Shown piece by piece: positions 48,896 to 58,154 of a DNA stretch of 64,000 bases. Each line of letters begins with the position of its first letter. Position 1 is the first letter of the stretch. Origin of the DNA: CAVOGJ01 sp963700865 (GTDB taxonomy: Bacteria; Planctomycetota; Planctomycetia; Pirellulales; Pirellulaceae); the NCBI GenBank assembly GCA_963700865.1, contig CAVOZC010000023.1, positions 124,001-188,000 on the forward strand, given 5' to 3'. Under the pieces are notes generated by a model. It was given only the letters and a program-made list of their open reading frames with translations. It searched no databases and was not told where the DNA came from. A program made the translations under genes and the position numbers.

Positions 48896-49747
48896 ATGCG
48901 TATCGGCTACAACACAAATGGTTTCGCCCACCACGAGTTGGACGATGCCTTGAATCTACTGGCGGCTTTGGGCTACGAGAGCGTGGCGCTGACGCTCGAC
49001 CACTACGTCCTCAATCCGTTTGCGTCGACATTTACGTTTGAAATGACGCGTGTGTCGGACCTGCTGGCGCGGCTCGGTCTGCGGAGCGTGGTCGAGACGG
49101 GAACTCGGTACCTGCTCAATCCCGTCGTCAAGCACGAACCGACCCTGATGACGAAAGACCCGGAGCAACGAGCGCGACGCGTCGATTTCCTTTGCCGAGC
49201 CATCGATACGGCCGCCTGCCTGGAGAGTGATTGCGTTTCGATCTGGTCGGGTGCCCTGCACGATCCGGCGACGGAGGATGAGGCGTTTGATCGCTTGCTT
49301 CCGAATTTGGTGCGCGTTCTTGACTATGCGGCTTTACACCAGGTCGTTGTCGGCTTCGAGCCGGAACCGGGCATGTTCATCGATACGATGACCAGGTTCT
49401 CGGAGTTGCAAGCAAGGTTGGGCCGCGACGACTTGTGGTTGACGCTTGATGTCGGGCACCTGCATTGTCAAGGGGAAGTGCCGGTGTACGACGTCGTCCG
49501 CCGTTGGGGCGAACGGATAGTGAACGTGCATATCGAGGACATGCGGGCCGGTCGGCACGAACACTTACCCTTCGGCGAGGGCGAGATGGATTTTCCCCCC
49601 ATCATTGCCGCGCTGCAGGAAATTGGCTATCAGGGGGGGGTGCATGTCGAACTCAGCCGCCATTCGCACGATGCGCCGATCGCAGCGAAACGGGCGCTCG
49701 CGTTTCTGCGGACGCTGATCCCGCTAAGGCAGCCATCGGCTGAATGA
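48896..49747 (+). CDS. Sugar phosphate isomerase/epimerase-like TIM barrel, EboE-like
   Basis: The protein has 283 residues from ATG 48896 (MRIGYNTNGFAHHEL); TTG 48878 with GAGGG upstream is the alternative. It is a xylose isomerase-like/AP endonuclease 2 barrel: metal and substrate residues appear in GFEPEPGMFIDTM, WLTLDVGHLHCQGE, VHIEDMRAGRHEHLPFG and HVELSRHSHDAP. It is shorter than typical EboE (about 400). The next gene follows by 43 bp. The substrate is unknown. Confidence 0.85.
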   Translation: MRIGYNTNGFAHHELDDALNLLAALGYESVALTLDHYVLNPFASTFTFEMTRVSDLLARLGLRSVVETGTRYLLNPVVKHEPTLMTKDPEQRARRVDFLCRAIDTAACLESDCVSIWSGALHDPATEDEAFDRLLPNLVRVLDYAALHQVVVGFEPEPGMFIDTMTRFSELQARLGRDDLWLTLDVGHLHCQGEVPVYDVVRRWGERIVNVHIEDMRAGRHEHLPFGEGEMDFPPIIAALQEIGYQGGVHVELSRHSHDAPIAAKRALAFLRTLIPLRQPSAE

Positions 49748-49790
49748 CTTGCCCCGTACCACGGACTTCGCAACCCTCGGAGATCGTTCT

Positions 49791-51111
49791 GTGTCACGTC
49801 CGCTCATCTTTCTTTCCCTTCCCGGCTTGCGCCGCCAGGACCTGGAACGCATGCCTAACTTGCGGGCTCTTGGTCATGACGGGGGCCCGTCCACGCTGGA
49901 AACCCATTTCCCATGTGTGACGTGGCCGAGTCAGGCAACGCTGCTGACCGGCAAGTTGCCTCATGACCACGGCATTGTCGCCAACGGGTTCTACTGGCGG
50001 GAGACCGATCGTGTCGAGATGTGGACGGCCGGGAACGAGATCATCGAGGCGCCGCAAATCTGGGATCGATTGCGGGACATCCATCCCGAGATCACATCGG
50101 CCGTCTGGTTCCCCATGCTCAGCAAGGGCTGCTCGGCCGACCTGATCTGCATGCCGGCTCCGATTCACAATCCGGACGGTTCCGAATCGCTCTGGTGCTA
50201 TACCCGGCCTGTGGAGCTGTATGGCGAGTTGCGCGATGCGCTTGGCCATTTCCCGCTCCAGCATTTCTGGGGGCCGCTGGCTGGCATCCAGTCTTCCCAG
50301 TGGATCGTCGATTCGGCGCTGCGAGTGGCCCGCGCATCAACCTGACTTCTTCTTTATCTACTTGCCACATCTCGACTACCAGGCGCAGAAGGAGGGTCCC
50401 GACAGCGAGGCGGCTGGCCGCTCCCTGACAGAACTCGACGCCATCATCGGACAACTGACGTCCGGCATGCGAGAGGCCTACCATGGCCACGTCGATTGGC
50501 TGGCAGTCAGTGAATATACGATTCAGGCCGTCGACCATGTCGCCTATCCAAACCGTATTTTGCGGCAAGCCGGACTGCTCACGTTGCGGGAAGGGGAACA
50601 GGGGGAAACGCTGGACACGGGGGCGAGTCGTGCCTGGTGTCTGGTGGACCACCAGTTCTCGCACGTCTTTGTCAAGGATGCCGACCCGTCGACGATCCGT
50701 CGCGTCGAGGAGCTGTTCCGCGGCGCAGAAGGATTCGCGGAGGTGCTGGCGGGTGAACAGCGAGCCGCCTATGCGATGGATCATCCGCGCTCGGGCGAAG
50801 TCATCCTTGTCTCCCAGCCGCATAGTTGGCAGGCCTACTACTGGTGGGAAGACGATCGTCGAGCTCCCTCGTTCGCGCGGACCGTCGACATTCACCAGAA
50901 ACCGGGCTATGACCCCGTCGAACTCTGTTTCGATCGAGAGACCCGTTCCATTCCACTTGACGCCACGTTAATTCGCGGCTCGCATGGAGTGCCGCCGACG
51001 GACGCTCAGGCGGTCGTGCTGGCTTCGCATGCGGCGCGATGTCCGCGGGCGGCGGTGCGAGATGTTGATGTGGCGGACTGGGTGGTGGCTTGGTTTCGGG
51101 CGGGCGGGTGA
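49791..51111 (+). CDS. Nucleotide pyrophosphatase/phosphodiesterase, EboF-like (one frameshift)
   Basis: GGAG 8 bp before GTG 49791 sets the start, and SRPLIFLSLPGLR follows. The alkaline-phosphatase fold shows its nucleophile threonine in FPCVTWPSQATLLTGKLPH. After about 50335 the protein continues in another frame (QPDFFFIYLPHLDYQAQKEGP), which needs one added G in CCGCGCATC. Further sites are RGSHGVPPTD and WCLVDHQFSHVFV. The repaired length is about 440 residues. It is the last gene of the ABC-ebo run. Confidence 0.84.
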
Positions 51112-51138
51112 GGGACGCGGGGGGGATTGGGCTAGGGG

Positions 51139-51230
51139 GAGTACGGGTAGGAGTACGATTCGGAGTACGGGTAGGAGTACGATTCGGAGTACGGGTAGGA
51201 GTACGATTCGGAGTACGAGTCGGAGTAGGA
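51139..51230. repeat. 24-bp tandem repeat (minisatellite), 3 units plus a degenerate end
   Basis: Units run 51139-51162, 51163-51186 and 51187-51210, with a degraded fourth to about 51230. Each unit is two related 12-mers, GAGTACGGGTAG and GAGTACGATTCG. It lies in the 359 bp gap between the convergent eboF-like and eboB-like genes. The minus-strand reading gives a Thr-Pro-Arg-Asn repeat ORF, which I take to be a by-product. Confidence 0.85.
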
Positions 51231-51470
51231 TGAAGGTGAAGAGGGACGGTGGGGGGTTCGGGGGGCCGAGCGGCGAGGTGGAGCGGGAACGGGTGGTCGC
51301 CCCCCGCTTCGTTTTTCTTCATGTGGTTTGGTTGGGCGGTCACCTACCTGATCCGCGCGGGACTCGACGACGTGGTGCTTGGTTTTTCGCGACGTATTTT
51401 GGGGGGCGATCACGCCTACCCAGCTGACTGCCCCCACATCCCCCGCGCCACACAACTCAATGCGGGTCGC

Positions 51471-52286
51471 CTACGGCCGAGCATCATCCCATTGGAAGCG
51501 GCGACATTGGCGGAAAAAGGCCAGCGGATTGTCGTAAACGATGCTCCGAATCAACGACTCATCGTGTCCTCGCCGCCGCATTTCCAGAATCAAGTCGGGG
51601 ATCGCCGTGGGCTTGGAGGGCCCCCAATCACCGGCCGAGTTGGCCAGCAGTCGCTCGGGCCCAAATTGTTCAATCATGTCCACGGCCCGCGCCGGCGTGC
51701 ATTTGGAAATGGGATACAGGGTCATACCGGCCCAAAAGCCCGCCTCCAGGACAAGGCCGATCGTGTGTTCCTCGACATGATCGACGAGGACGCGATGACG
51801 ATCGATGCGCTGATCGTCACAGAGCATGTCGAGGATCATCCGGGTGCCGGCGTACTTATCCGCCAGATGGGGCGTGTGAATGAGGATCAATTCGTCGTGA
51901 GCCACCGCCAGATCAACGTGCTCCAGAAAGATGGTGGCCTCGTTGCGGGTGTTTTTGTTCAGTCCGATCTCGCCGATCCCCAGGACATTGGGACGGTCGA
52001 GAAAGTCGGGGATGATCCGCAGTACCTCATGTGAGAGCTCCACATTGTCAGCCTCCTTGGCATTGATGCACAGCCAGGTGAAATGGCGAATGCCGTATTG
52101 GGCGGCTCGTGTCCCCTCGAACTCGGTCAGTTGTCGAAAGTAATCGCGAAAACTGTCAACGCTGCCGCGATCGAAGCCAGCCCAGAAGGCTGGTTCGCTG
52201 ACCGCGAGACAGCCCATCTTGGTCAGCGACTCGTAATCGTCGGTCGTCCGCGAGACCATGTGGATATGCGGGTCGATGTAGTTCAC
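51471..52286 (-). CDS. eboB: TatD-family hydrolase, EboB type
   Basis: GTG 52286 begins VNYIDPHIHMVSRTTDDYESL, the N-terminus of EboB-type TatD hydrolases; the frame is open to a TTG at 52373. The protein has 271 residues. Metal ligands are DPHIH, GIGEIGLNK, LIHTPH, VDHVEEHT and NSAGDWGPS. The block AVSEPAFWAGFDRGS is typical of this subgroup. It is a TIM-barrel hydrolase of unknown substrate. It lies convergent to the ebo-like operon rather than inside it. Confidence 0.86.
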   Translation of the reverse strand: MNYIDPHIHMVSRTTDDYESLTKMGCLAVSEPAFWAGFDRGSVDSFRDYFRQLTEFEGTRAAQYGIRHFTWLCINAKEADNVELSHEVLRIIPDFLDRPNVLGIGEIGLNKNTRNEATIFLEHVDLAVAHDELILIHTPHLADKYAGTRMILDMLCDDQRIDRHRVLVDHVEEHTIGLVLEAGFWAGMTLYPISKCTPARAVDMIEQFGPERLLANSAGDWGPSKPTAIPDLILEMRRRGHDESLIRSIVYDNPLAFFRQCRRFQWDDARP

Positions 52287-52360
52287 GGTAAGGGGGAGAC
52301 TTTCAATCGAGCGGAACAGAGCGAGAGGGTGACGAGGCGTTGCGATAAGTGGCAGCCGAC

Positions 52361-52648
52361 CTAAAGTGCCCAAGCTTGCCGCCAGGATGCGTCATAAGGC
52401 AGAGAGAAGTTCAACTGCACCTCGGGGGCACGCTGCGAAGAGGGACTGGCCAGGATCTCGATCGCCCGCTGGAGCTGGGATCTGCGGGGATCTTCCGCCA
52501 CGGAACCATCGGCTCGATCGATGCGGTCGAGGGCGGCGGCCACCTCCAGCAGTTTGGCTCGCACGACCAGGTACTCGCGATCGAGCGTCGCCAGGGCGGA
52601 CTGAGAGGCGGGCAGCGATGGGGAAGTGAACATCAGAGGCTCCGTCAT
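52361..52648 (-). CDS. Small conserved-looking protein upstream of eboB, unknown
   Basis: The protein has about 95 residues from ATG 52648 (an ATG at 52660 is also in frame). The helical middle reads LDREYLVVRAKLLEVAAALDRIDRADG and the C-terminal part reads VQLNFSLPYDASWRQAW. It lies about 75 bp upstream of the eboB start on the same strand, or overlaps it if eboB starts at 52373. It is far shorter than EboA and lacks resemblance to it, so I do not call it EboA. Sequence shown here is abbreviated. Confidence 0.6.
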   Translation of the reverse strand: MTEPLMFTSPSLPASQSALATLDREYLVVRAKLLEVAAALDRIDRADGSVAEDPRRSQLQRAIEILASPSSQRAPEVQLNFSLPYDASWRQAWAL

Positions 52649-52883
52649 GCGGCGAGTCATCGGGAACGAGTGCGTCCGGAGTGGTTACCGGCCGTGCTCA
52701 TTCTAGGGGCTGGTTGGGTTGATGATCCAGTCGGCTGGAAGCCGGTGTGGCGGGTAAAACTCCATCACCTAGCCGCGCGCGACAGCGCAGCGGGACGGTT
52801 GGCTCGCGAGACCGGGCAGGGCGTCGGCTGCTAATACGGTTGGCATGGGGAAGCGAGCCGCGTTCGCCGGCGTTGCCCGTTCC

Positions 52884-54284
52884 CTAGTCCTCTTCGAGCG
52901 TGGCGTCCAACTTACGCACAGGCGGTTTGCGCGGGCGAAAACGTCCGGTGCCTTCCCGATTTGGTTTCGAGCGAAAGTCGGAGGCATCGGCATCCGGGCC
53001 GGCGGCGACGGTCCGGCCGATGCTCTGATAACCCATATCCGCCAGGAATCGTTCGAGGGAGATTTCGGTGGCACCAAATGTCTTGGCTTCCTGCCGCAAC
53101 TCCCGCAGGGCTCGGGTCGCGGCTTCATTCCGTGATTCGACCTTGCCCACCACGAGGTATCGCGTTTCGATCGACAACTTTCCCGATTGTTGGCCCTTGG
53201 CGGACAGGTCGGCATCGATCTTCCCACCGTTCAGCGCTATCAAATTACCGATGAGATCGCGATCGTCGACGCCATCCCGGTCCACGTCGAGCAAGCCCGC
53301 CAGCGCGAAGCGAATGGGTCGGCCCGCCTGCCAGATGGGGGAATAGATCAGGTCTCCGGAAATGATCGGATCGGTAACGGCGTCGTCGAGGATTCTTGCT
53401 TCTGCCAGATGGTCATCCAGCAGTCGAGTGATTTCGATGCTCCCTTTGGGTTCGGCACGCGCCAAGTTGTTTTCGTCGACATCATACACGCTAAAGGTGA
53501 CCTGCCGTTGCAGGGCGTCGGCACGCCCCAGATTCACGTAGACGAACCGCGAACTCTGATTCACGAAGGTGATCTCGCCGTCGGCTGTTTCGAACGTTTT
53601 GCGTTGGATGCTCGTCAGCTTCTTCTCCAGATCACCTACCCGCGTGAGAAGTGTTTCCTCATTGGTGCTGGTTTCATTCAACTGTTCCTTGAGCTTGTTG
53701 CGTTCCGCAACGAGCTTCCGTTGGGCGGAGGCGTACGCTTTCTCGGCGGCAGCCACCTTACCTTCGAGATCCTGCTGCGTCTTGCCAAACTCGGCCCGCC
53801 ATTTCTCCGCGTCCTGCTTGGCCTTGTTCCACTCAGCCATCGTATCGGCGAGCTGCTTTTCCAGCGTATCCAGGGCCGCCTTTTGATCATCCTTCAGCTT
53901 CCGTTCATTGGCCGACAGTTCGTTGATCTGCTTGTTTCGTTCCTGAATGACGTTGACCAGGTGTTCGGGAAGACTGCGATAGTTGCGTTCGCCCTCGGGC
54001 ACACTTTGACCGTAGAGCAGCATGGTTTGCTGGTAAGCCGTGTCGATATCCGGCATGTCGTCCTGTTCCCCATGGCCGATCATCTGCTTCAGTCGGATAT
54101 TCTGGTCAATCATCTGGTTGCGATTGGTGTCGGCGGTCGCGGCCGCCTCTTTGGCGCTGGCGACTTCCTTCTTGAGCTTCTCGCCTTGGCTCCAGAAAAA
54201 GTAAGTCGCGATGCACAAAATCACCGTCAGCATGACCAGTAAGATGAGCGCGATCTGAAGACCTTGGCTCTCACGTTTCGCCAT
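52884..54284 (-). CDS. Membrane-anchored coiled-coil protein, unknown
   Basis: The protein has 466 residues. One membrane helix lies near the N-terminus (IALILLVMLTVILCIATYFFW). A long coiled coil spans residues about 30-230 (KLKDDQKAALDTLEKQLADT; RKLVAERNKLKEQLNE). A compact domain follows (VNLGRADALQRQVTFSVYDVD; ISGDLIYSPIWQAG), and a region with STETRYLVVGKVE-like text that recalls a BRCT-like fold in planctomycete homologues. The end is basic and disordered. It may link the envelope to another structure. No function is assigned. Confidence 0.72.
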   Translation of the reverse strand: MAKRESQGLQIALILLVMLTVILCIATYFFWSQGEKLKKEVASAKEAAATADTNRNQMIDQNIRLKQMIGHGEQDDMPDIDTAYQQTMLLYGQSVPEGERNYRSLPEHLVNVIQERNKQINELSANERKLKDDQKAALDTLEKQLADTMAEWNKAKQDAEKWRAEFGKTQQDLEGKVAAAEKAYASAQRKLVAERNKLKEQLNETSTNEETLLTRVGDLEKKLTSIQRKTFETADGEITFVNQSSRFVYVNLGRADALQRQVTFSVYDVDENNLARAEPKGSIEITRLLDDHLAEARILDDAVTDPIISGDLIYSPIWQAGRPIRFALAGLLDVDRDGVDDRDLIGNLIALNGGKIDADLSAKGQQSGKLSIETRYLVVGKVESRNEAATRALRELRQEAKTFGATEISLERFLADMGYQSIGRTVAAGPDADASDFRSKPNREGTGRFRPRKPPVRKLDATLEED

Positions 54285-54725
54285 GGATGAAATCCTTCAC
54301 AATAAAAACGGACGAGGCGACCGGTCTGCCGCCGAGGAGACCCGTTTGGTCGAGCCGCCGGGCGGTTCCCGCAGTGTGGGAGCCAGGCAAGCCGGGTTGA
54401 TAGGTCGCAAGTCCTTCCGTGGTAGGATATTGCCTCCACAGGACCTAAGGCCAATCTAATCAGGGCCATTTTGAAAGTCAAAGAAATCGGCGGTACGGCA
54501 GGCTTGGCGGTACCGTCCGGTGCGGGTTGTGCCAGTGACGACGAATGGACCGCTGCAGGGTCGTGCTGTGGGCCGCCCGCGAGACGCCGAGGGGGTCCTT
54601 CGCTGGCGAAATCTGACCGCCTGTTCGGAAATACTGGCGGTCGCACCGGGGAAAAACTATCTTGTCGTTATCCATCTGGTTGCGGGCGCGCTGGTTGCCA
54701 ATACTCGGAGGCGGGTGTCCACGGT
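54285..54725. other. Divergent gap between the coiled-coil gene and coaE
   Basis: These 441 bp separate divergent starts (minus 54284, plus 54726) and must hold both promoters. Frames open across it lack coding character. I see no RNA gene or clear hairpin. Confidence 0.5.
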
Positions 54726-55328
54726 ATGTTCGTCATCGGGATCGCGGGCGGGGTAGCAAGTGGCAAGAGCGTCGTGGCGGCCGAGTTGGCTCGCCGTGGA
54801 GCCGCTGTCATCGATGCGGATCAACTGGCGGCAGAAGTCTTATCCTCGCCGGACGTGGTCGCGATCGCTCGGCAGCGTTGGGGAGACGCCGTGGTGGACG
54901 CAACGGGCAAGCTCTGTCGTTCGGCAATCGCCCAGCGCGTCTTCGGGAAGGACGCGTCGGCTGACGCCGAGTTAGCGTTCTGGGAATCGGTCACGCATCC
55001 CCGCATCACGGCGCGGATGCTGTCACAATTGCGTAGCTGGCAGACGGAGGGTCGCCTACCTGCCGTCATCGTCGATGCGCCGGTCATGTTCAAGGCCGGT
55101 TGGGATCGTTACTGCGATCAGCTGATTTTCGTCGACGCGCCCTATGAACAGCGGCTGGATCGTGCGATAGCCCGCGGCTGGACGGAAGCGGATCTGCAAA
55201 ACCGCGAACGGTCACAGCTGCCGCTGGAGGAAAAACGACGACGGGCCACGACTGTTCTTGACAATTCTGGTACTTTGGAAGACACCTATGAACAGGTGCG
55301 GAAGTATTGGCAAGCCTTATCTCATTGA
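54726..55328 (+). CDS. coaE: Dephospho-CoA kinase
   Basis: The protein has 200 residues from ATG 54726, where the family motif starts: IGIAGGVASGKSVVAAEL is the P-loop. VIDADQLAAEVL carries the Asp for substrate binding, and the C-terminal text LPLEEKRRRATTVLDNSGTLEDT is typical. CoaE adds the 3'-phosphate in the last step of coenzyme A synthesis. rho starts 103 bp downstream on the same strand. Confidence 0.95.
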   Translation: MFVIGIAGGVASGKSVVAAELARRGAAVIDADQLAAEVLSSPDVVAIARQRWGDAVVDATGKLCRSAIAQRVFGKDASADAELAFWESVTHPRITARMLSQLRSWQTEGRLPAVIVDAPVMFKAGWDRYCDQLIFVDAPYEQRLDRAIARGWTEADLQNRERSQLPLEEKRRRATTVLDNSGTLEDTYEQVRKYWQALSH

Positions 55329-55431
55329 CCCGCACCCGGAACACCTGCTTTTTTTCAGCCCCGATCACGCCTCACGCACGTCGACCTCGAAGTCGGCCGC
55401 CCCTCGCTCTCATCCCTCCAGGAGTCCTGGT

Positions 55432-56915
55432 ATGTCCGGTGACAAAGTTCCGGAACGTCGCACCCCGACCCATCCCGCCAAGACGACCGATCGACGGCGA
55501 CCACGTGGTAAGCACGCATCCCAGTCCCTCTCGGAACCAGAACCACTCTCCCTGGCTGAAGAAATCGCCAAGGACCTGCAGCAGGCGGCCCGTGATGGAC
55601 GGCCCGGCGAAGTCGTCTCGAAGGACTACGAGGCCCTCCGCTTGCGCGGCGGCACGCACATCGCCGATTTGCAGCAGATGTCGATGGCGGATTTGATTGA
55701 GGAGGCGCGGAAGGACAACCTGTCCGAGGTAGCCGGCATGCAGAAGCAGGAGTTGATCTTCACCATCCTCCGCGAGCGAGTGAAGATGAATGGCCTGATG
55801 TATGGTGAGGGAACCTTGGAGATCTTACCCGATGGATTCGGCTTCCTTCGCAGTCCCGAGCACCACTATCTGTCCTGTCCAGATGATATTTATGTCTCGC
55901 CCAGCCAAATCCGTCGGTTCGGGCTGAAGACCGGCACGACGATTTCCGGACAGATTCGGCCGCCCAAGGAGAACGAGCGCTACTTCGCCCTCCTGCGTGT
56001 CGAAGCGATCAACTACCAGGATCCCAATCTGTCGGCCAACCGGGTCGATTTCGACCATCTGACACCGCTCCATCCCGACGCGCGAATCATGATGGAAACG
56101 ACGGCCGATGGCTTGGAGGGTCGGGTTGTCGACATGATCGTTCCCATCGGCTTCGGCCAACGAGGGTTGATCGTCAGCCCTCCACGGGCCGGGAAGACCA
56201 TCCTCATGCAGAAGATGGCCAAGGCCGTGATTCAGAATTATCCGCAGGCCTACGTCATCATGTTACTCATCGACGAACGGCCAGAAGAAGTGACGGACAT
56301 GGAGCGGCAAGTGAAGGGCAAAAACTGCGAAGTTGTCAGTTCGACCTTTGACGAGCCGGCCTCGCGGCATGTGCAGGTGTCCGAGATGGTGATCGAAAAG
56401 GCCAAGCGAATGGTCGAGTGCGGCACCGATGTGGTGATCTTCCTCGATTCAATCACGCGACTGGCCCGCGCCTGGAATTCCGAATGCCCCGCGTCTGGCA
56501 AGGTTCTCTCCGGAGGGCTTGATGCCAACGCCTTGCAACGTCCCAAGCGATTCTTTGGTTCAGCGCCAAGGTCGAGGAAGGGGGCTCGCTGACAATTATC
56601 GCCACGGCCCTCATCGACACGGGAAGCAAGATGGACGACGTGATTTTTGAGGAATTCAAGGGTACTGGAAATCAAGAGATCGTCCTTGATCGGGCACTCG
56701 TCGATCGCCGCCTCTGGCCTGCCATCGATATCAGTCGTAGTGGTACCCGACGCGAAGAAATGCTCATGGACCCGGACGAGCATCGACGTGTCTGCAAGCT
56801 GCGGCGGATTCTCAACGAGTCGAATGCCATCGATGCCATGGAGATGCTGCTCACGCGACTCGCCAAGACGCAGTGCAACGCCGAATTCCTCATGAACATC
56901 AATCTTGATGACTGA
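55432..56915 (+). CDS. rho: Transcription termination factor Rho (one frameshift)
   Basis: AGGAG 8 bp before ATG 55432 sets the start. A basic, disordered N-terminal segment of about 40 residues is followed by the Rho N-domain (IADLQQMSMADLIEEARKD), the RNA-binding cold-shock fold (ILPDGFGFLRSPEHHYL) and the ATPase core with Walker A SPPRAGKTILMQ and Walker B MLLIDERPEEVTDM. At about 56567 the frame breaks in TCAGCGCCAAG. Adding one G gives FGSARKVEEGGSLTIIAT, the near-invariant Rho sequence, and the rest continues to 56915 (ending LMNINLDD). The repaired length is about 494. Rho is so conserved that an error is likelier than a loss. Confidence 0.93.
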
Positions 56916-57002
56916 CGATAACCCCTGTCGTGGCGCGGCCAGACCCATTTCGTGCCGTTTTCATCGACATCTCCTCAACTCGCAATCAAGGAACAGGCGA
57001 TC

Positions 57003-57482
57003 GTGGTCACGATTTTGAGCGGTCAGGACGGGGACACCACGGGCAGCTACGCGATCGTGGTTTCTCGTTACAACGAATCAATCACGGCCAAGCTGCTCGA
57101 GGGGGCGATCGAGACCCTGGTGGCTCACGGCGTGGCGCCGTCTCACATCGACGTGGCCTGGGTTCCCGGTGCCTGGGAGATCCCATTGGCGGCGAAGCGA
57201 ATGGCTGCGACGAAACGGTATGTGGCCATGCTCTGCCTGGGGGCGGTGATTCGCGGAGAGACGAGTCACGACCAGCATATCAATCAACAGGTCAGCGGTA
57301 GCCTCGGTCGATTGGCCTTGAAGTTCGGGATCCCCTTCGCCTTTGGCGTATTGACGTGCCAGTCGCTGGAGCAGGCGATTCATCGGGCCGGGGGCAACGT
57401 CGGCAATAAGGGGGTCGAATGCGCCGAGGCCGCGCTGGAAATGGTTGGACTCCTGCGGCGAATATCACCGCCGCGCGGATGA
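57003..57482 (+). CDS. ribH: 6,7-dimethyl-8-ribityllumazine synthase
   Basis: The protein has 159 residues from GTG 57003 with AAGGA upstream. The family blocks are all present: VSRYNESITAKLLEGA, DVAWVPGAWEIPLAAKRM, LCLGAVIRGETSHDQHI (His of the active site) and FGVLTCQSLEQAIHRAGG. It joins the pyrimidine and the butanone phosphate in riboflavin synthesis and forms icosahedral or pentameric assemblies. nusB follows after 198 bp, a frequent pairing in bacteria. Confidence 0.96.
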   Translation: MVTILSGQDGDTTGSYAIVVSRYNESITAKLLEGAIETLVAHGVAPSHIDVAWVPGAWEIPLAAKRMAATKRYVAMLCLGAVIRGETSHDQHINQQVSGSLGRLALKFGIPFAFGVLTCQSLEQAIHRAGGNVGNKGVECAEAALEMVGLLRRISPPRG

Positions 57483-57680
57483 GGACGGAAAACGAACGCG
57501 GTCACGAGCGTCCGCATGAGTACCGCGACGGAGCCGGCCGAGCGATCGATTCGTTTGCGACAAAAGTCCACGATCGTGGCGAATCTGCCTGCCCGCGGAA
57601 CACGAGACTTCCTATAATCCAGCAAGCCGCCCTGCCGCCGGCTCTCCCCGCTCGCTTCTTTTGTTCTGATCCGGCCCATC

Positions 57681-58118
57681 ATGTCCCGCCGCAGTCGTGC
57701 CCGCGAAGTTGTCCTTCAGGCCCTCTACCGGTTCGACCTGAATCCCGACCGCCATATTGCCGAGGATGAGGCATTCCTGACTGCAAGACTGCACGGTAAT
57801 CAGGAATTGGTCGACTTCGCCATGTCGCTGCTGCAAGGAGTGCTGCGCAATCGAGAGGAACTCGACGCGATGCTGTCGCAGCGAGCGGCCAATTGGGCTC
57901 TCGGGCGGATGGCGGCGACCGATCGCAATGTGCTCCGTCTGGGCGCCTTTGAAATTCTCTTCACGGAAACCCCAGGTCGGGTGGCGATCAATGAGGCCGT
58001 CGATCTCGCACGGCGATTTGGTTCGGCCCAATCCTCGCAATTCGTAAACGGTATCCTGGACAAGTTTCTGCAAGGAAAAGAGTCGGGTGGTCCAGAACCG
58101 CCTGGTGGCGCCGGTTGA
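57681..58118 (+). CDS. nusB: Transcription antitermination factor NusB
   Basis: The protein has 145 residues from ATG 57681. The all-helical family begins SRRSRAREVVLQALYRFDLNP, and near the end FEILFTETPGRVAINEAVDLARRFG and SSQFVNGILDKFL are the strongest NusB blocks. NusB with NusE binds boxA in rRNA leader transcripts and prevents early termination. ftsY follows within 40 bp. Confidence 0.96.
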   Translation: MSRRSRAREVVLQALYRFDLNPDRHIAEDEAFLTARLHGNQELVDFAMSLLQGVLRNREELDAMLSQRAANWALGRMAATDRNVLRLGAFEILFTETPGRVAINEAVDLARRFGSAQSSQFVNGILDKFLQGKESGGPEPPGGAG

Positions 58119-58154
58119 TATTCGCTGGCATATGTTCACAAAGTGAGTTTGAGT

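Noticed and set aside
51139..51230. Possible CRISPR array
   Set aside because: Units are directly adjacent without variable spacers.
50801..51343. Minus-strand ORF with Thr-Pro-Arg-Asn repeats
   Set aside because: It is the antisense reading of the eboF-like gene and the minisatellite, with low complexity and no start signal.
52361..52648. EboA candidate
   Set aside because: Fewer than 100 residues and no resemblance to EboA, which is more than twice as long.
56540..56600. Programmed frameshift in rho
   Set aside because: No slippery heptamer or downstream stem; the same GCGC context recurs in unrelated broken genes.
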